From: Zantedeschia hybrid cultivar | Taxonomy: Eukaryota > Streptophyta > Magnoliopsida > Alismatales > Araceae | Reading direction: 5' to 3' | DNA length: 64,000 nucleotides | NCBI GenBank assembly: GCA_030544215.1 | Contig: JARZZO010000011.1 | Coordinates: forward strand, 44,669,001 to 44,733,000 | Shown: positions 21,683 through 33,784 of the stretch, one piece after another | How the letters are laid out: each line of letters opens with the position of its first letter | Numbering within the stretch: the stretch's first letter is position 1 | Translations under genes and position numbers: made by a program | Notes under the pieces: model-generated | Told to the model about the DNA's origin: nothing | Databases searched by the model: none | What the model saw: the letters and a program-made list of their open reading frames with translations, nothing else

Positions 21683-24600
21683 TCAATCACCTTTATACAA
21701 TAAGCCCATAGAGTCTAGGTGACGCTCAAACACAATTTGAGCCAGCGGCTTTGTTAGTGGATCTGCTACATTGGCAACGGATGGAACTCTTTCCACTACT
21801 ACATCTCCTCTAGATATGATCTCTCTAATAAGGTGAAAGCGCCTCAGAATATGCTTCGATTTCTGATGAGACCGCGGCTCTTTCGCTTGCGCAATTGCTC
21901 CATTGTTGTCGCACAACAGTGGAACAGACTCAGAGATGCTGGGAATTACGCCGATGTCGGTGATGAATTTATTCAACCACACTGCTTCCTTGGCGGCTTC
22001 AGCTGCAGCGATATACTCAGCTTCAGTCGTCGAATCTGCAGTGGTTACTTGCTTGGAACTCTTCCAGCATACTGCCCCTCCGTTCAAAGTAAACACGAAT
22101 TCAGATGTTGACTTGCTATCATCTGGATCTGACTGGAAACTCGAGTCAGTAAAGCCTCGCAGTTTCAAGTCACCTCCTCCATAGACAAGAAATATATCCT
22201 TAGTTCTTCTCAAGTACTTAAGGATACATTTCACTGCCTTCCAGTGCTCTTCGCCTGGATCAGCCTGAAATCTACTCGTAACACTTAGGGCAAATGCAAC
22301 ATCAGGCCGTGTACATAGCATGGCATACATGATAGATCCTATGGCAGAGGCATAGGGTATTCTATCCATGAATGCCCTCTCATCAGGAGTCTTAGGAGAC
22401 TGCTCCTTTGAGAGACTAATTCCATGTCTCATCGGTATGAGACCTCTCTTGGAATTTTCCATGCCAAACCTTTTCACTATGGTATCTATGTACAAGGATT
22501 GGGTCATTCCAAGCATCCTCTCTGATCTATCTCTATAGATCCGTATTCCCAATACGTAGGATGCTTCTCCCAAATCCTTCATGGAGAAGTTTTTCGACAG
22601 CCAGATCTTTACTGATGACATCATAGCTACATCATTCCCAATGAGTAGTATGTAATCTACGTAAAGAACTAGAAAAGTGACTGCACTCCCACTGGTCTTC
22701 TTGTACACACAAGGCTCATCTTCATTCTTAATGAAGTCATAAGACTTGACAGCCTCGTCAAATCTTATGTTCCAGCTCCGGGAAGCTTGCTTCAGTCCAT
22801 AAATGGACCTCTGAAGCTTGCACACTTTATCTGGAGATTCTTTGGATGTGAAACCTTTTGGTTGTATCATATACACCTCCTCCTCAAGGTTACCATTGAG
22901 GAAGGCAGTCTTCACATCTATCTGCCAGACTTCATAATCAAAATGTGCAGCAATGGCGAGTAGAACTCTGATCGACTTTATCATGGCAACTGGTGAGAAA
23001 GTCTCGTCATAGTCAATTCCTTGTCTTTGACGATATCCCTTTGCCACCAACCTTGCCTTATAAGTGTCGATCCGTCCCTCAGCACCGATCTTTCTTTTAA
23101 AGATCCACTTGCAACCGATGGGTACAATACCCTCGGGCAAGTCCTCCAAGTTCCAAACTTGGTTAGTGTACATGGATTGGATTTCTGAGTTCATGGCTTC
23201 TCGCCATTTCCCGGCTTCTGGGCCTTCTATGGCCTCCTGGTAGGTTTTCGGATCATCATCCTCATTATATCGTACCTTAGACTTACCTTCAGCAATATGT
23301 CCCACATATCGTTCGGGTAGTCTAGGTACTCTACCAGATCTACGAGGCTCATCTGTGTGTACCTGAACAGATTCAGGAACTGATATCTCATCTGATGATA
23401 ATGTAGCTGTTGGGGAATCTGGAGCCTCTTCCAGTACTATTTTACTCCCATTGTCCTCCTAGAGAAGGTATTCCTCTTCCAAGAAGACAGCTTTCCTGAC
23501 GACAAACACCTTTTGTTCACCTGGATGGAAAAAATAATATCCAAAGGTTTCCTTTGGATATCCCACAAACCTACATTTATCAGTTCGTGATTCCAGCTTG
23601 TCTGGATCATACCTCTTTACATGAGCAGGACAACCCCAGACTTTAACAGGTTTAAATTCTGGTTTCCTGCCTTTCCATATCTCATATGGAGTAGAGGCCA
23701 CAGACTTGCTGGGTACTCTGTTCAGTAGGTATGCTGCTGACTCTAGAGCATACCCCCAAAGGGACACTGGTAATCCCGGAAAGCTCATCATGGATCGCAC
23801 CATGTCCAACAAGGTGCGATTCCTCCTTTCTGATACACCATTCATCTGTGGTGTATATGGAGGGGTCAACTGAGAAAGGATACCATTATCCTTTAAGAAT
23901 TGTGTAAAGTTAGTACTCAAGTATTCTCCTCCTCGATCTGATCGAAGAGCTTTAATACTCTTTCCTAACTGCTTCTCTACCTCATTCTTGAACTCCTTGA
24001 ACTTCTCAAACGCTTCCGACTTGTACTTCATTAAGTACACATAGCCGAATCTTGAGAAGTCATCGGTGAACGTGATGAAGTATGAAAAGCCACTTTTGGC
24101 TTGGGTGGACATGGGACCACATACATCCGAATGTATTAGTTCCAGAATGTCCTTGGCACGTTCTCCATGTCCAGTAAATGGAGATTTTGCCATCTTTCCC
24201 ATAAGGCATGATTCACATGTTGCAAACGATTCGTAATCGAATGCAGTTAAGTAACCATGCTTGTGCAACTTTTGCAACCTGCTTTCGCCAATGTACCCAA
24301 GTCTACAATGACATATGTGGGCCTGGTTCACACAATTCTTGCTCTTCTTAAGAGCATTATCAATTTGAAGATTGTAATAAGAAACATCTAAGAGATATAG
24401 ACCGTTGACTGAGGATGCCGAAGTTATTGATTTATTACCATAATAAATCGAACAACTTCTATTCTCAATAGTCAACCTATATCCTATCTTGTCCAAACAA
24501 GATATTGATATGATGTTCTTTATTATGCTAGGAACATAATAACAATCTTCTAATAAGTATGGTGTCTCCCGATGGAAGCCTGAGGTTTGCTGTCCCAACA

Positions 24601-25097
24601 GCAATCGCCGCAACTTTTGCGCCGTTTCCTAGCCTCAATTCCACCTCACCTTGTCTCAGCCTGCGCTTACTTGTCAGCATCTGCACATCATGGCAGATAT
24701 GAGAAGCACATCCGGTATCTAATACCAAAGATGTAGAATCTCTAACTGACAAGTTGATATCTATCATATAGATATCTGAAGCTTCAGACAGCTTCACCTT
24801 TCCATGAACTTTATCATGAAGGAACTCTTTGCAGTTCCTCTTCCAGTGACCATGCTGCTTATAGTAGAAGCAGTCACCCTTCACTACTCTTTTGCCTTTG
24901 TCCTTCGATCTTTTATCGTTAGCTATCATTTCTGTTTCAGAGGCACCCAATGCTGATTCAGCAGGAGGATCAGCTCCAGGGACAAAGTCAATGTGCTCAA
25001 ATCTGAAGACATTCTTCATATTTCTGAACCAATCCGAGTAGATCAGGTAAGTCAAAAGGGCATCAAGTATGCCACGGAGTGAGTTATTCGACGACAT
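21683..25097 (-). pseudogene. B gag(deleted)-protease-integrase-RT-RNase H relic
   Basis: The start is MSSNNSLRGILDALL at 25097. As in A, the Gag core is absent and the zinc knuckle reads CFYYKQHGHWKRNC. Protease: LVLDTGCASHIC. A +1 shift near 24560 separates gag-protease from integrase (GKMAKSPFTGHG, HSDVCGP, LRSDRGGE, VSERRNRT). TAG near 23459 interrupts the integrase C-terminus. RT and RNase H are open from 23305 to 21683 (GCKWIFKRKIG, QIDVKTAFLNGNLEE, ADSTTEAEYIAA). However, the catalytic YVDD is YVDY: the second Asp codon is TAC at 22652-22654, so this RT should be inactive. Its mobility must have depended on other copies. Confidence 0.94.
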
Positions 25098-25285
25098 AAT
25101 TCCCTACAGGAGATAAGTAAAATCTATTTAGCAGATGTTTAATTATTAAAATTTAAAACAAGACATGGTCTTTTGTTCAAGTTTGACTCCCACTAATTAT
25201 CGACGGACTGTATAACCCCCAGTTATACAGAACAGGAGACGCCGACAGTCTCCTAGTGGGGATTAGAATCTCAATGACTTGCACG

Positions 25286-25600
25286 ACAGTCTTGTGGATA
25301 GCACAACAAACTGTAATACAATCAGAGAGCACCCAACTCATGGGACTTGCAACTCCTTGCAATATCTGATCATAGCTTTAGTCCCCAGAGATTTAATGGC
25401 CTTGTGGATAGCACAACAAACCACTAACTCTGGTCTAAGCTAACCATCATTACGCGACGAGCATAGATTTGCATGCAGCCCTTGTGGATAGCACAACAAA
25501 GCTACATGGTTCCTCTACCCCGATCATATAGGCATCTAATGCCATAGCCACAGTTTCTCCTCCCAATTAAGCAGGCCTTCTTGATAGCACAACAAACCTG
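25286..25600. repeat. Four constant-loop hairpins in the B leader
   Basis: Same arrangement as in A. Stems are ACAG/CTGT (25286-25289, 25311-25314), TTAATGG/CCACTAA (one mismatch), CATGcAGC/GCTaCATG (25472-25479, 25501-25508) and CAGG/CCTG (25572-25575, 25597-25600). Three loops contain CTTGTGGATAGCACAACAAA. The fourth has drifted in its TTGTGG part. Confidence 0.88.
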
Positions 25601-26429
25601 CCTAAAGTAATTCGAATCCTATGACTATAACAATGGTGGACCACGCGGTAAGTTCTTAACTACTCGCGTTACGGCTTAGAATTTATCTGAGGGTATTTAG
25701 ATAACTTTTAGCTTGGTCTCTCCTAGGTGATAGTATGAATATATTGTATATATTTACTAAATACTATAACCTGCTTTGATTCATAATCAAAAGAAAATAA
25801 TGCATCTCATACATGTCATTAGTGTGGTCATGGATAGCACAGTGGGTTTGACTGGAGCCAACAGTCAAACGCACACACAATCTAACACAACAATTATATT
25901 AGATATCCTGCAATCACATACGCAAGAGATCTCCATCTTTTCGCCTTCCTGGTTGCATCTGTGGATCGTCCTCGCTCCTTCCTCGGTTGCCTCGATCATA
26001 TTACATTAATTTTATAAGTAAATTGAAGAAGGCCTTATGGCGAGTACAAGAGAGAGAGGGAGGTAGAAATACATCGGAGTATGAGAGAGAAAGGTGCGCA
26101 GACCTCTATTTATTAACAATTAATAAACGAACATACATCCATGATCCACACAATCCATCATTCATCACATGAACAATTAAATAAGTGCATATCCATGACC
26201 ACGGTGTGTTTTAAACATCCCACACATGATTCAGCGCATCACATGGCTAAAATAAATGAGTTTTCAAAATAAATAAGTTTTGGCTTTCAAAAAGCTGTGA
26301 TCCAATCAAAATTGGTATTTGAATTTCGAAAAACTCGTTTATTATCTTAACATGCAATTAAATCAAATTTAAAAGCAATAAACACACATCACATGCACAC
26401 ACACTCTAAATTAATAATTTCATATTATT

Positions 26430-27020
26430 CCATGCAAATTAGAACATTTCTAATAATCTAACACTTAGATTAAACCCCATTAATAATCTAACAATTAGAC
26501 TATTTTAAAGACTAATCTAACTCTTAGATTAATCCAATGAAGTCAATTAATAATTTAACACTTAAATTAATAATCAACCAAATTAACTATTAACTACTAA
26601 TCTAACATTTAGATTAGCCAATTAATGTTAATTATTAATTTAACTTTTAAACTAATAATTAACACTAAGTAATTAATAATCAATTAATCTAACTCTTAGA
26701 TTGAATAATTAAAGTTATCATTAATTTAACTATTAAATTAATGACTAACAATAATTAATTAAGGACTGCCAATTTAACATTTAAATCAGTCATTTAAGTT
26801 AATTATTAACTTAACAATTAAATTAATAACTAACTCAAATATTAGTTAACAATTAGTTGAAATAATAATTAATAATCTAACTATTAGATTAATAATTATT
26901 AATTACTAATTTAACCATTAAATTAGTATTATTAAGATTAATCATTAGTTTAACTATTAAACTAACAATTAACATTAATCAATTAATAACTAATTGTTAA
27001 TCAATCCAATTGTTAATATA
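26430..27020. repeat. AT-rich hairpin chain in the B leader
   Basis: Counterpart of the A chain. For example 26454-26472 is TAATCTAA, CAC, TTAGATTA. The same arms and 3-nt loops recur along the block, although many individual units differ from A. Confidence 0.83.
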
Positions 27021-27124
27021 TATTGGTAATGATTCAAAATCATTTTAAGTCCATTTAAATAAAATAATTGAAAAATAAATTTAATTTTCAAAACTGTTTT
27101 GAATTTTAAAACTTGTTTTCAATT

Positions 27125-27345
27125 TCAATGGCCGGTCCACTCGGTTGAACCGGCCCCGAGCCGGCCCCCTTCATCTCCTGCAACCCGACGAGCACCTGCT
27201 AGGGATTGCAGGTTTGAGGCAGCCGGTGGCAGGCCTCCACAGCGCCGGCCGGCAGCAGGCCACCGGCGCCGACTGGCCTCGCCGGCGACACCCCCCAGCA
27301 CCGGCGGGATCCCAGCCGCCGGTAGACACCCGGAGAAGCCCAAAT
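27125..27345. other. GC-rich island in the B leader
   Basis: Short GC-rich block (CCGGCC, GCCGGCGG-like words) between the AT-rich chain and the primer-proximal leader. Overlapping frames in several registers are low complexity, so no gene is called. Confidence 0.7.
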
Positions 27346-27728
27346 AGCTCCATAGCCACCCCTTTGATTTCTAGTTTTTATGCCCGAAAATAAAGAAGAT
27401 GAACTCCCGGAGCTCCTCCAATAGCCTCTCCCGGTGATGGCCCTAATGCTCTGTGGACATTGGGGACTATCCCCTGAAGATCTGGGATATCAATCCTCCA
27501 TCCCAACGATTGGGAAGTGCTTACAAAGCCGCCATAAATCCGGATCTTCATCACATGAAAAATCCGAAAACCCCAAAAAAAATTTCGAAAAATTGCAGAA
27601 AAATAATCTAATTAACTGTGCCCATCGTATGAACACAAATCTGACAATTAATCGAACATTTATGTATGGAATAAGGCATGAAATATTAAGTTCGGAGACC
27701 GAAACGGGACGAGAAACAGTGGAACCTG

Positions 27729-27740
27729 GCTCTGATACCA
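27729..27740 (-). other. B primer binding site (tRNA-iMet type)
   Basis: The minus strand reads TGGTATCAGAGC beside the 5' LTR; exact. Confidence 0.95.
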
Positions 27741-27741
27741 C

Positions 27742-29293
27742 TGTTGGGTTTTTCTAGGTTTCTCCGGATCGCTCACGCAGCGAAAAATAAAATATTTATA
27801 GTGATCCGTTCCCGTTTCGAAATCTAAAATACGATAATCGGATTATCGAAGTTCTCACCGTGTGTGGATTCGAATCCGCAACCGTTCGGTTCCGTCGGGG
27901 CGACACCGCAAGCCGCGCAAGCGCCCGGCCTCTAGCGAAGTCCACGCGATCCTCCTCGCGACGGATACCCTCGAGTTCCTCGTTCTTCGCAGCCCACGAA
28001 GCCTCCACCGGTCGCCGCAATGATCGCCGCAACGCACAGACGATTTCCCGTCGAACGGGATTCAGAGAAGCGGCGGAGCAGATCTGGATCTGCCTGGACA
28101 CCAGAGAAAGACAGAAACTGAGGAGAGGCGGCTAGGGTTAGCAGCAACTTGGCCTGCTCAGCCCGTTCGCTATGTTTTATACTAACCGCGCGGTTTTTCA
28201 TAAAAACCCCCGGTTTGTATAAAACCCACTTATTTATCCATCGCCTAGAGAATCATTTGCGTGTGATCCTCTAGGCCCAAGTACCAGTCCAGTTAATGGC
28301 CCAACAAGCCCAGTGACTCTTCACTGGCTTTATTAATTAATTAATAACCCTTTATTAATCAATTAATCAATCAAATTGATGTCACACATCGAATTCGACT
28401 AGGCCTCCGATCACGTTGGGTGCCAAGCAACACCGCGTGAACCCGGAAGGTATTTGGGGTTAAGTAACCCACTCTTGGAACCTTTCCGCCGACAGTTACC
28501 GCGTGGATATAATCCTTCATTCGTACAATGCTCTCGAGTCAACTCAGGGCATGGCGAGCTGTCAAACCCTAACCGGTCGACTCACTTGGATTGGATGCCG
28601 CTGATGAATATCGGAAAACTCCTTTCCCGATATTATCGTCCGCCCTGGCCAGGGACTTTCGCGCATCCTTCCTAGAGCATTCTCCCTCTAAGTACCGAGA
28701 GCGAATGATTCCTTATTGACACACAATTCCCTTCGACGGTATTCCGCTGTACCCAATCCTTGGCGTATTAGAATCCCGTGGCTAGAGATTCGTAAACCAA
28801 GGTCAAAGCACAGAAGTCCACCGACAAGGTGTCCTTGGTATCTCAGGTCCGAGGACCATCCACGCAACTGCGACAATAGAATCAAGCTGGTTGACAGTGA
28901 GGTACAATACCATCTAGCGATTCAGTCGGATCAGTTCAGTGAACTTATTCTCCAATGAGCACCTATAGATTCGCCTTATTGTCTCCACACAAGTGACTTA
29001 TGAGATCAGTCACCCTCATCATATGAGCATGAGTAATTTGTACTAGTCTAACCGGATATCCGATGTCCTTCTCGGATATCCTCCGACTAGGAACAATTAA
29101 GAATATGTGTGTTTAAGTGATCAGTCTCATTAGTATGATCTCATCATAATCTGATCACTATAGCACATATTCACGGACTTCATTATGAAACGAGAATTAA
29201 TGCGATTTACACATAATGAATATTATGCCATTTTATTAATAAATGAACGAGATTTACATAGTCAGATTGGCTTGTAGGCCACCTAAACTAACA
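27742..29293 (-). repeat. B right LTR (5' LTR in element sense)
   Basis: Starts TGTTGGGTTT and ends ACTAACA, matching 20112-21662. Confidence 0.95.
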
Positions 29294-29298
29294 AAATC
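29294..29298. repeat. Target-site duplication of B, right copy (AAATC)
   Basis: Exact match to 20107-20111. A's leader resumes immediately after it. Confidence 0.95.
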
Positions 29299-29599
29299 AT
29301 ACTCGGTGGACAGAGGTGACTATCACCCCTTGAGATCTTGAGATTCGGCCCTCCATCCCAACGCTTGGGAGGCATGTACGAAGCCTTCAAAATACCCCGG
29401 TTCATCATCTCATGAAGAACTTCGAAAACCCCAAAATAAAATCCGAAAAATCATAGAAAAATAATCAAATTTTTTGTGTTCATCTTATGAACACTATTCC
29501 GGCATTTTAATCGGATTAAACGCATGGAATGACTCATGAAAAAATTAATTCAGAGATCGAAACGGGACGAGAAACAGTGGAACCTGGCTCTAATACTAC
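29299..29599 (-). other. Primer-proximal leader of A, right of B
   Basis: Resembles B 27436-27741, including CGAAACGGGACGAGAAACAG before the primer site, which proves that A continues here. The primer site at 29587-29598 reads TAGTATTAGAGC on the minus strand, two changes from consensus. Confidence 0.85.
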
Positions 29600-31152
29600 T
29601 GTTGGGATTTCTCGGGTTTCTCCGGATCGCTGACGCTGCGGAAAATAAAATAAAACAGCGATCCGTTTTCCCGTTTCGAAAAACTAAAATCGATTATCGG
29701 ATAATCAAGGTTCTCACCGTGTGCGGATTCGAATCCGCAACCGTTCGGTTCCGTCGGTGCGATACCGCAAGCCACGCAAGCGCCCGGCCTCTAGCAAAGT
29801 CCACGCGATCCTCCCCGCGATGGGTATCCCCACGTTCCGCGTTCTTCGCAGCCCACGAAAACTCCGTCGGTCGCCACAATGATCGCCGCAACGTGCGGAC
29901 GATTTTTCGTCGAACGGGATTCGTAGAAGCGGCGGAGCATATCTAGATATGTCTGGACGCCAGAGAGAGACAGAAACTGAGGAGGGGCGGCTAGGGTTAG
30001 CAGCAGCTTGGCCTGCTCAGCCCGTTCGCTATGTTTTATACTAACTGCGCGGTTTTTCATAAAAACCCCCGGTTTGTATAAAACCCACTTATTTATCCAT
30101 CGCCTTGAGAATCATTTGCGTGTGACCCTCTAGGCCCAAGTACCAGTCCAGTTAATGGCCCAACAAGTCCAGTGACTCCTCACTGGCTTTATTAATCAAT
30201 TAATAACCCTTTATTAATTAATTAATCAATCGAATTGATGTCGCACATCAAATTCGATCGGGCCTCCGATCACGTTGGGTGCCAAGCAACATCGCGTGAA
30301 CCCGGAAGGTATTGGGGTTAAGTAACCCACTCTTGGAACCTTTCCGCCGACAGTTACCGCGTGGATATAATCCTTCATTCGTACAATGCTCTCGAGTCAA
30401 CTCAGGGTATGGCGAGCTGTCAAACCCTAACCGGTCGACTTACTTGGATTGGATGCCGCTGATGAATATCGAAAAACTCCTTTCCCGATATTATCGTCCG
30501 CCCTGGCCAGGGACTTTCGCGCATCCTTCCTAGAGCATTCTCCCTCTAAGTACCGAGAGCGAATGATTCCTTATTGACACACAATTCCCTTCGACGGTAT
30601 TCCGCTGTACCCAATCCTTGGCGTATTAGAATCCCGTGGCTAGAGATTCGTAAACCAAGGTCAAAGCACAGAAGTCCACCGACAAGGTGTCCTTGGTATC
30701 TCAGGTCCGAGGACCATCCACGCAACTGCGACAATAGAATCAAGCTGGTTGACAGTGAGGTACAATACCATCTAGCGATTCAGTCGGATCAGTTCAGTGA
30801 ACTCATTCTCCAATGAGCACCTATAGATTCGCCTTATTGTCTCCACACAAGTGACTTATGAGATCAGTCACCCTCATCATATGAGCAGGAGTAATTTGTA
30901 CTAGTCTAACCGGATATCCGATGTCCTTCTCGGATATCCTCCGACTAGGAACAATTAAGAATATGTGTGTTTAAGTGATCAGTCTCATTAGTATGATCTC
31001 ATCATAATCTGATCACTATAGCACATATTCACGGACTTCATTATGAAACGAGAATTAATGCGATTTACACATAATGAATATTATGCCATTTTATTAATAA
31101 ATGAACGAGATTTACATAGTCAGATTAGCTTGTAGGCCACCTAAAACTAACA
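29600..31152 (-). repeat. A right LTR (5' LTR in element sense)
   Basis: Starts TGTTGGGATT and ends AAACTAACA. Same length as 12736-14288. Confidence 0.95.
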
Positions 31153-31157
31153 GGAGC
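31153..31157. repeat. Target-site duplication of A, right copy (GGAGC)
   Basis: Exact match to 12731-12735. Confidence 0.95.
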
Positions 31158-32557
31158 GAGAAGGGAAACTTAGTGTTCTTGTGTTTGAAGTCAATGGATC
31201 TACCTAAACAAGTTTAATTTGTATAAACCAATAGTTATTTTACTGATTTTGAAGTGCTTCTTGAAATTTTTTCTCAATTCTGATCTACATCAGTTTGAAT
31301 CTGGTTGCTCTTATGAAATTATGTTAATCTGATGCTCTAATTCGTTTGATCTAATTTTAATATGTTTTAGTCTTATAATCCAATTCAAAGCATTGTATCT
31401 ACTCAGACTTCCTAAATTATTCTTCAATTAAATCTAGATCCAATTAATATTCTTTTGCTTTGAATGAACTAAACTACTTGTTACTGTTCGAATCCTGCTA
31501 TCTTCTACTTCTGAGTTTATTTGTTTGGAACTCTTGAGGATTCAGTGCAATTTATGTGATGATTTACAATCGGAGATCGCTCTCACTAAGGAGATTTTGA
31601 GCCATTAGTATAAGCATATGTCTGGTAAGAAAGACATTAGACTTCCCAGTGCTGCATATGCCAATACTTAGCACTAGAGCTAGGTGCTAGGTATATCTTT
31701 GGCCGTAGAAGAGAGTTGATATGCATGTCTGGATGACTCTATTAGAATTTGACATGATTTGATTTGGCACAGATATCTGTCAATCCTGCATATCTTTGTT
31801 CGTTTGATAGTCCATTAGGATCTTTTGCAAATCTGTTTTGTTTAGAAACTCAGGACTGGTTCATTTCAAATTTCTCTGCTTAGATCCATTTGAAACATTT
31901 AATTCATATGATATTAACTTAGTTCAATTTACTTTCTTGAACAATAGCTATTTCAATTTTATCTATAGTTGGATCATATTTCTCTAGATGGAATGATGTA
32001 TTTCAGTTGGATTTTTGCACTTACTTAATGCTTAGGTGACTCGATTTAAGCAGTTTTCTTTCCGGCTATTAGTTCTCGGATTTTTGGTCATTACTATTAC
32101 TTATATTTATTTATTATATTGCATTAGAGGCCATCCAAGCCGTAGGACCTTCGCACTAGGAGTTCACTCCCCCTTCTATAGGAACACCCTTCTCGACACT
32201 CTCACCTCTCTCTGATTGGGTCGGTCCCTCGGCCAGACTAGAGTGGTTAGTGTTGAGACCTCCGTAAGTCTCCAAAAGCAGAGAATTCCTCTCCGTTCAT
32301 TGGGCTGATTGTACCATTGAAGTACGGGGTAGATTTTCATAATGTTGTGAGTGGAGTCATAGAACATAATGGCAGAAAATTGAATTGAAACTAGGATCCT
32401 ACCCATTGAGGGAACTTGTGCATAAAATTCAATTAACTCAACAAGAAACGCCCGAAACAACGTAAGCATTCACTTGGTTGCTAATCTCTGTACAAACTTG
32501 TTTGATTCTGTGATTGATTAAAACAACGTGATGCTATGTTCAGGTAGAGTTGTTGGA
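31158..32557 (+). other. Leader or LTR of element G, no gene
   Basis: T-rich non-coding sequence between A and the gag start of G, continuous with 12730 once A is removed. No second LTR copy and no consensus primer site were found, so the G LTR boundary cannot be placed. No credible ORF. Confidence 0.4.
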
Positions 32558-33779
32558 ATGGCTGCCTATGAACAACATACCTGATTTGAGTATGAGGGAG
32601 ATGATAATGCCCCTGATGACTATGATTATCCCTCTGAAGATAAAGGAGATGCTAATGCCCCCCGTAATTCTAATTACTTTCAAATTGAGTATGAGGGAGA
32701 TGCTTATGCCCCTCAAGGTCAGGGTCAATTCACCCATAATCAATACAATCCCAACGTGGATTGTCCTCACGTCCACATCATTTCAAATCCCACTTACGAA
32801 GAGGCTCAAGATCAAGCTGAGCCTTCTTCCGCTAATCCTCCTGATCTGGTAACTGTTTTAGGAGCCCTTGCTACCCATGTGGATCCTCAACAGCTTGAGG
32901 CGATCCAATCCATTCTGAAGGGGAAGACCCCCGTACATTCATCCGAACCGCGCATCTCAGTCCCCCTTGTCATCCATCCGATCCCTACTCAGGCCATGGA
33001 AGGCCTTCGTATCTCCACTCCTAGGCCTATGACCCCTCAACAATCTTCTTCCAGACACCCAGTTCAACCGCTGACGCCAACTTATCAAAATGCTTTCGGG
33101 CATGGCAGAAACGCTGCCGGATCTCAGCCTTACTATCCTCAATGTCCTAGTTATTCTAGGAGACAGACCTTTCAGGCACCCCCACCCCCACCAGCCGATT
33201 CAGTTACCCAGGCTCTCTTCACGAAGATTAACTAGATGGATGAGCAATTCAAGAGCTTCAAGAAAATGATGGATACCAAGGCGGCTCCCGAAGTTTCCAT
33301 CCCAAACCTGCATGTGTTCCACCTTCCACCTTCTGAGATGCCTGTGTATCGGAAGTATAACGGTTATGGCAATCCTTTCACCCATATGAAGGAATTCATG
33401 TATAAATCATCATTCTGGGAAAGTGATAAGAGGTCATTGGCTTTCCTTTTCAAAAGATCATTAGAGGAATCAGCCCTAGAATGGTTCTTTTCATTAGACC
33501 CCTCTGATGTTGAGGACTTTGACACTTTGTAACCCCACAGTATAAGTTGGTCCTGACATTGAATAATTTGACCAACATGGCAGACGAGAGGGCGCGCTAT
33601 GGCCAAAATGCTTTTAAGGACTCTACCTTCTCCAGTGTCTTTGATCCACACCAACCTAGCAGAGCCCCACCACAGAAGCCTGTTATTCCCAATTCTTCCA
33701 ATATGGGTTCAACTATAAAGGACACATTATCTCATGAACAGATCAGCACAGTAAACAATAATCAACCCTAGTTCATGAG
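32558..33779 (+). pseudogene. G gag, N-terminal and capsid part (degraded)
   Basis: The start ATG at 32558 (MAAYEQHT) is followed by TGA at 32582-32584. The frame then runs to TAG at 33233-33235 and on to TAA near 33530. The N-terminus has three 16-17-residue repeats of an EYEGDxxAP type. The capsid motif MPVYRKYNGYGNPFTHMKEFMYKSSFWESDKRSLAFLFKRSLEESALEWFFSLD matches the retrotransposon gag fold in broad pattern (KYNGxGNP, SLxxxALxWFxSL). The tail after 33547 is in another register. Element C inserted at 33784/33785. Confidence 0.85.
32588..32716 (+). repeat. Short coding tandem repeats in G gag
   Basis: Three copies starting at 32588, 32636 and 32687, each encoding E(Y/D)(E/K)GDxxAP followed by an acidic or polar stretch. 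The periods are 48 and 51 bp. Confidence 0.7.
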
Positions 33780-33784
33780 GAGTC
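33780..33784. repeat. Target-site duplication of C, left copy (GAGTC)
   Basis: Repeated exactly at 43186-43190. Confidence 0.95.

Larger units (their letters stand above)
20112..29293 (-). mobile_element. B: complete Ty1/copia element nested in A
   Basis: LTRs 20112-21662 and 27742-29293 with perfect TSD AAATC, polypurine tract at 21663 and an exact tRNA-iMet primer site at 27729-27740. It belongs to the same Gag-deleted family as A and inserted into A's leader. The LTRs are very similar by eye, so it is younger than A, in keeping with the nesting. Confidence 0.96.
12736..31152 (-). mobile_element. A: Ty1/copia element, Gag-core deleted, split by B
   Basis: LTRs at 12736-14288 and 29600-31152 (both 1553 bp) with perfect TSD GGAGC. 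The internal region is 14289-20111 plus 29299-29599, interrupted by element B and B's target duplication. The coding relic is on the minus strand at 14303-17551, followed in element sense upstream by a structured leader. The primer site is degenerate (29587-29598). The polyprotein order protease-integrase-RT-RNase H is diagnostic of Ty1/copia. The lineage within copia was not assigned. Confidence 0.95.
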
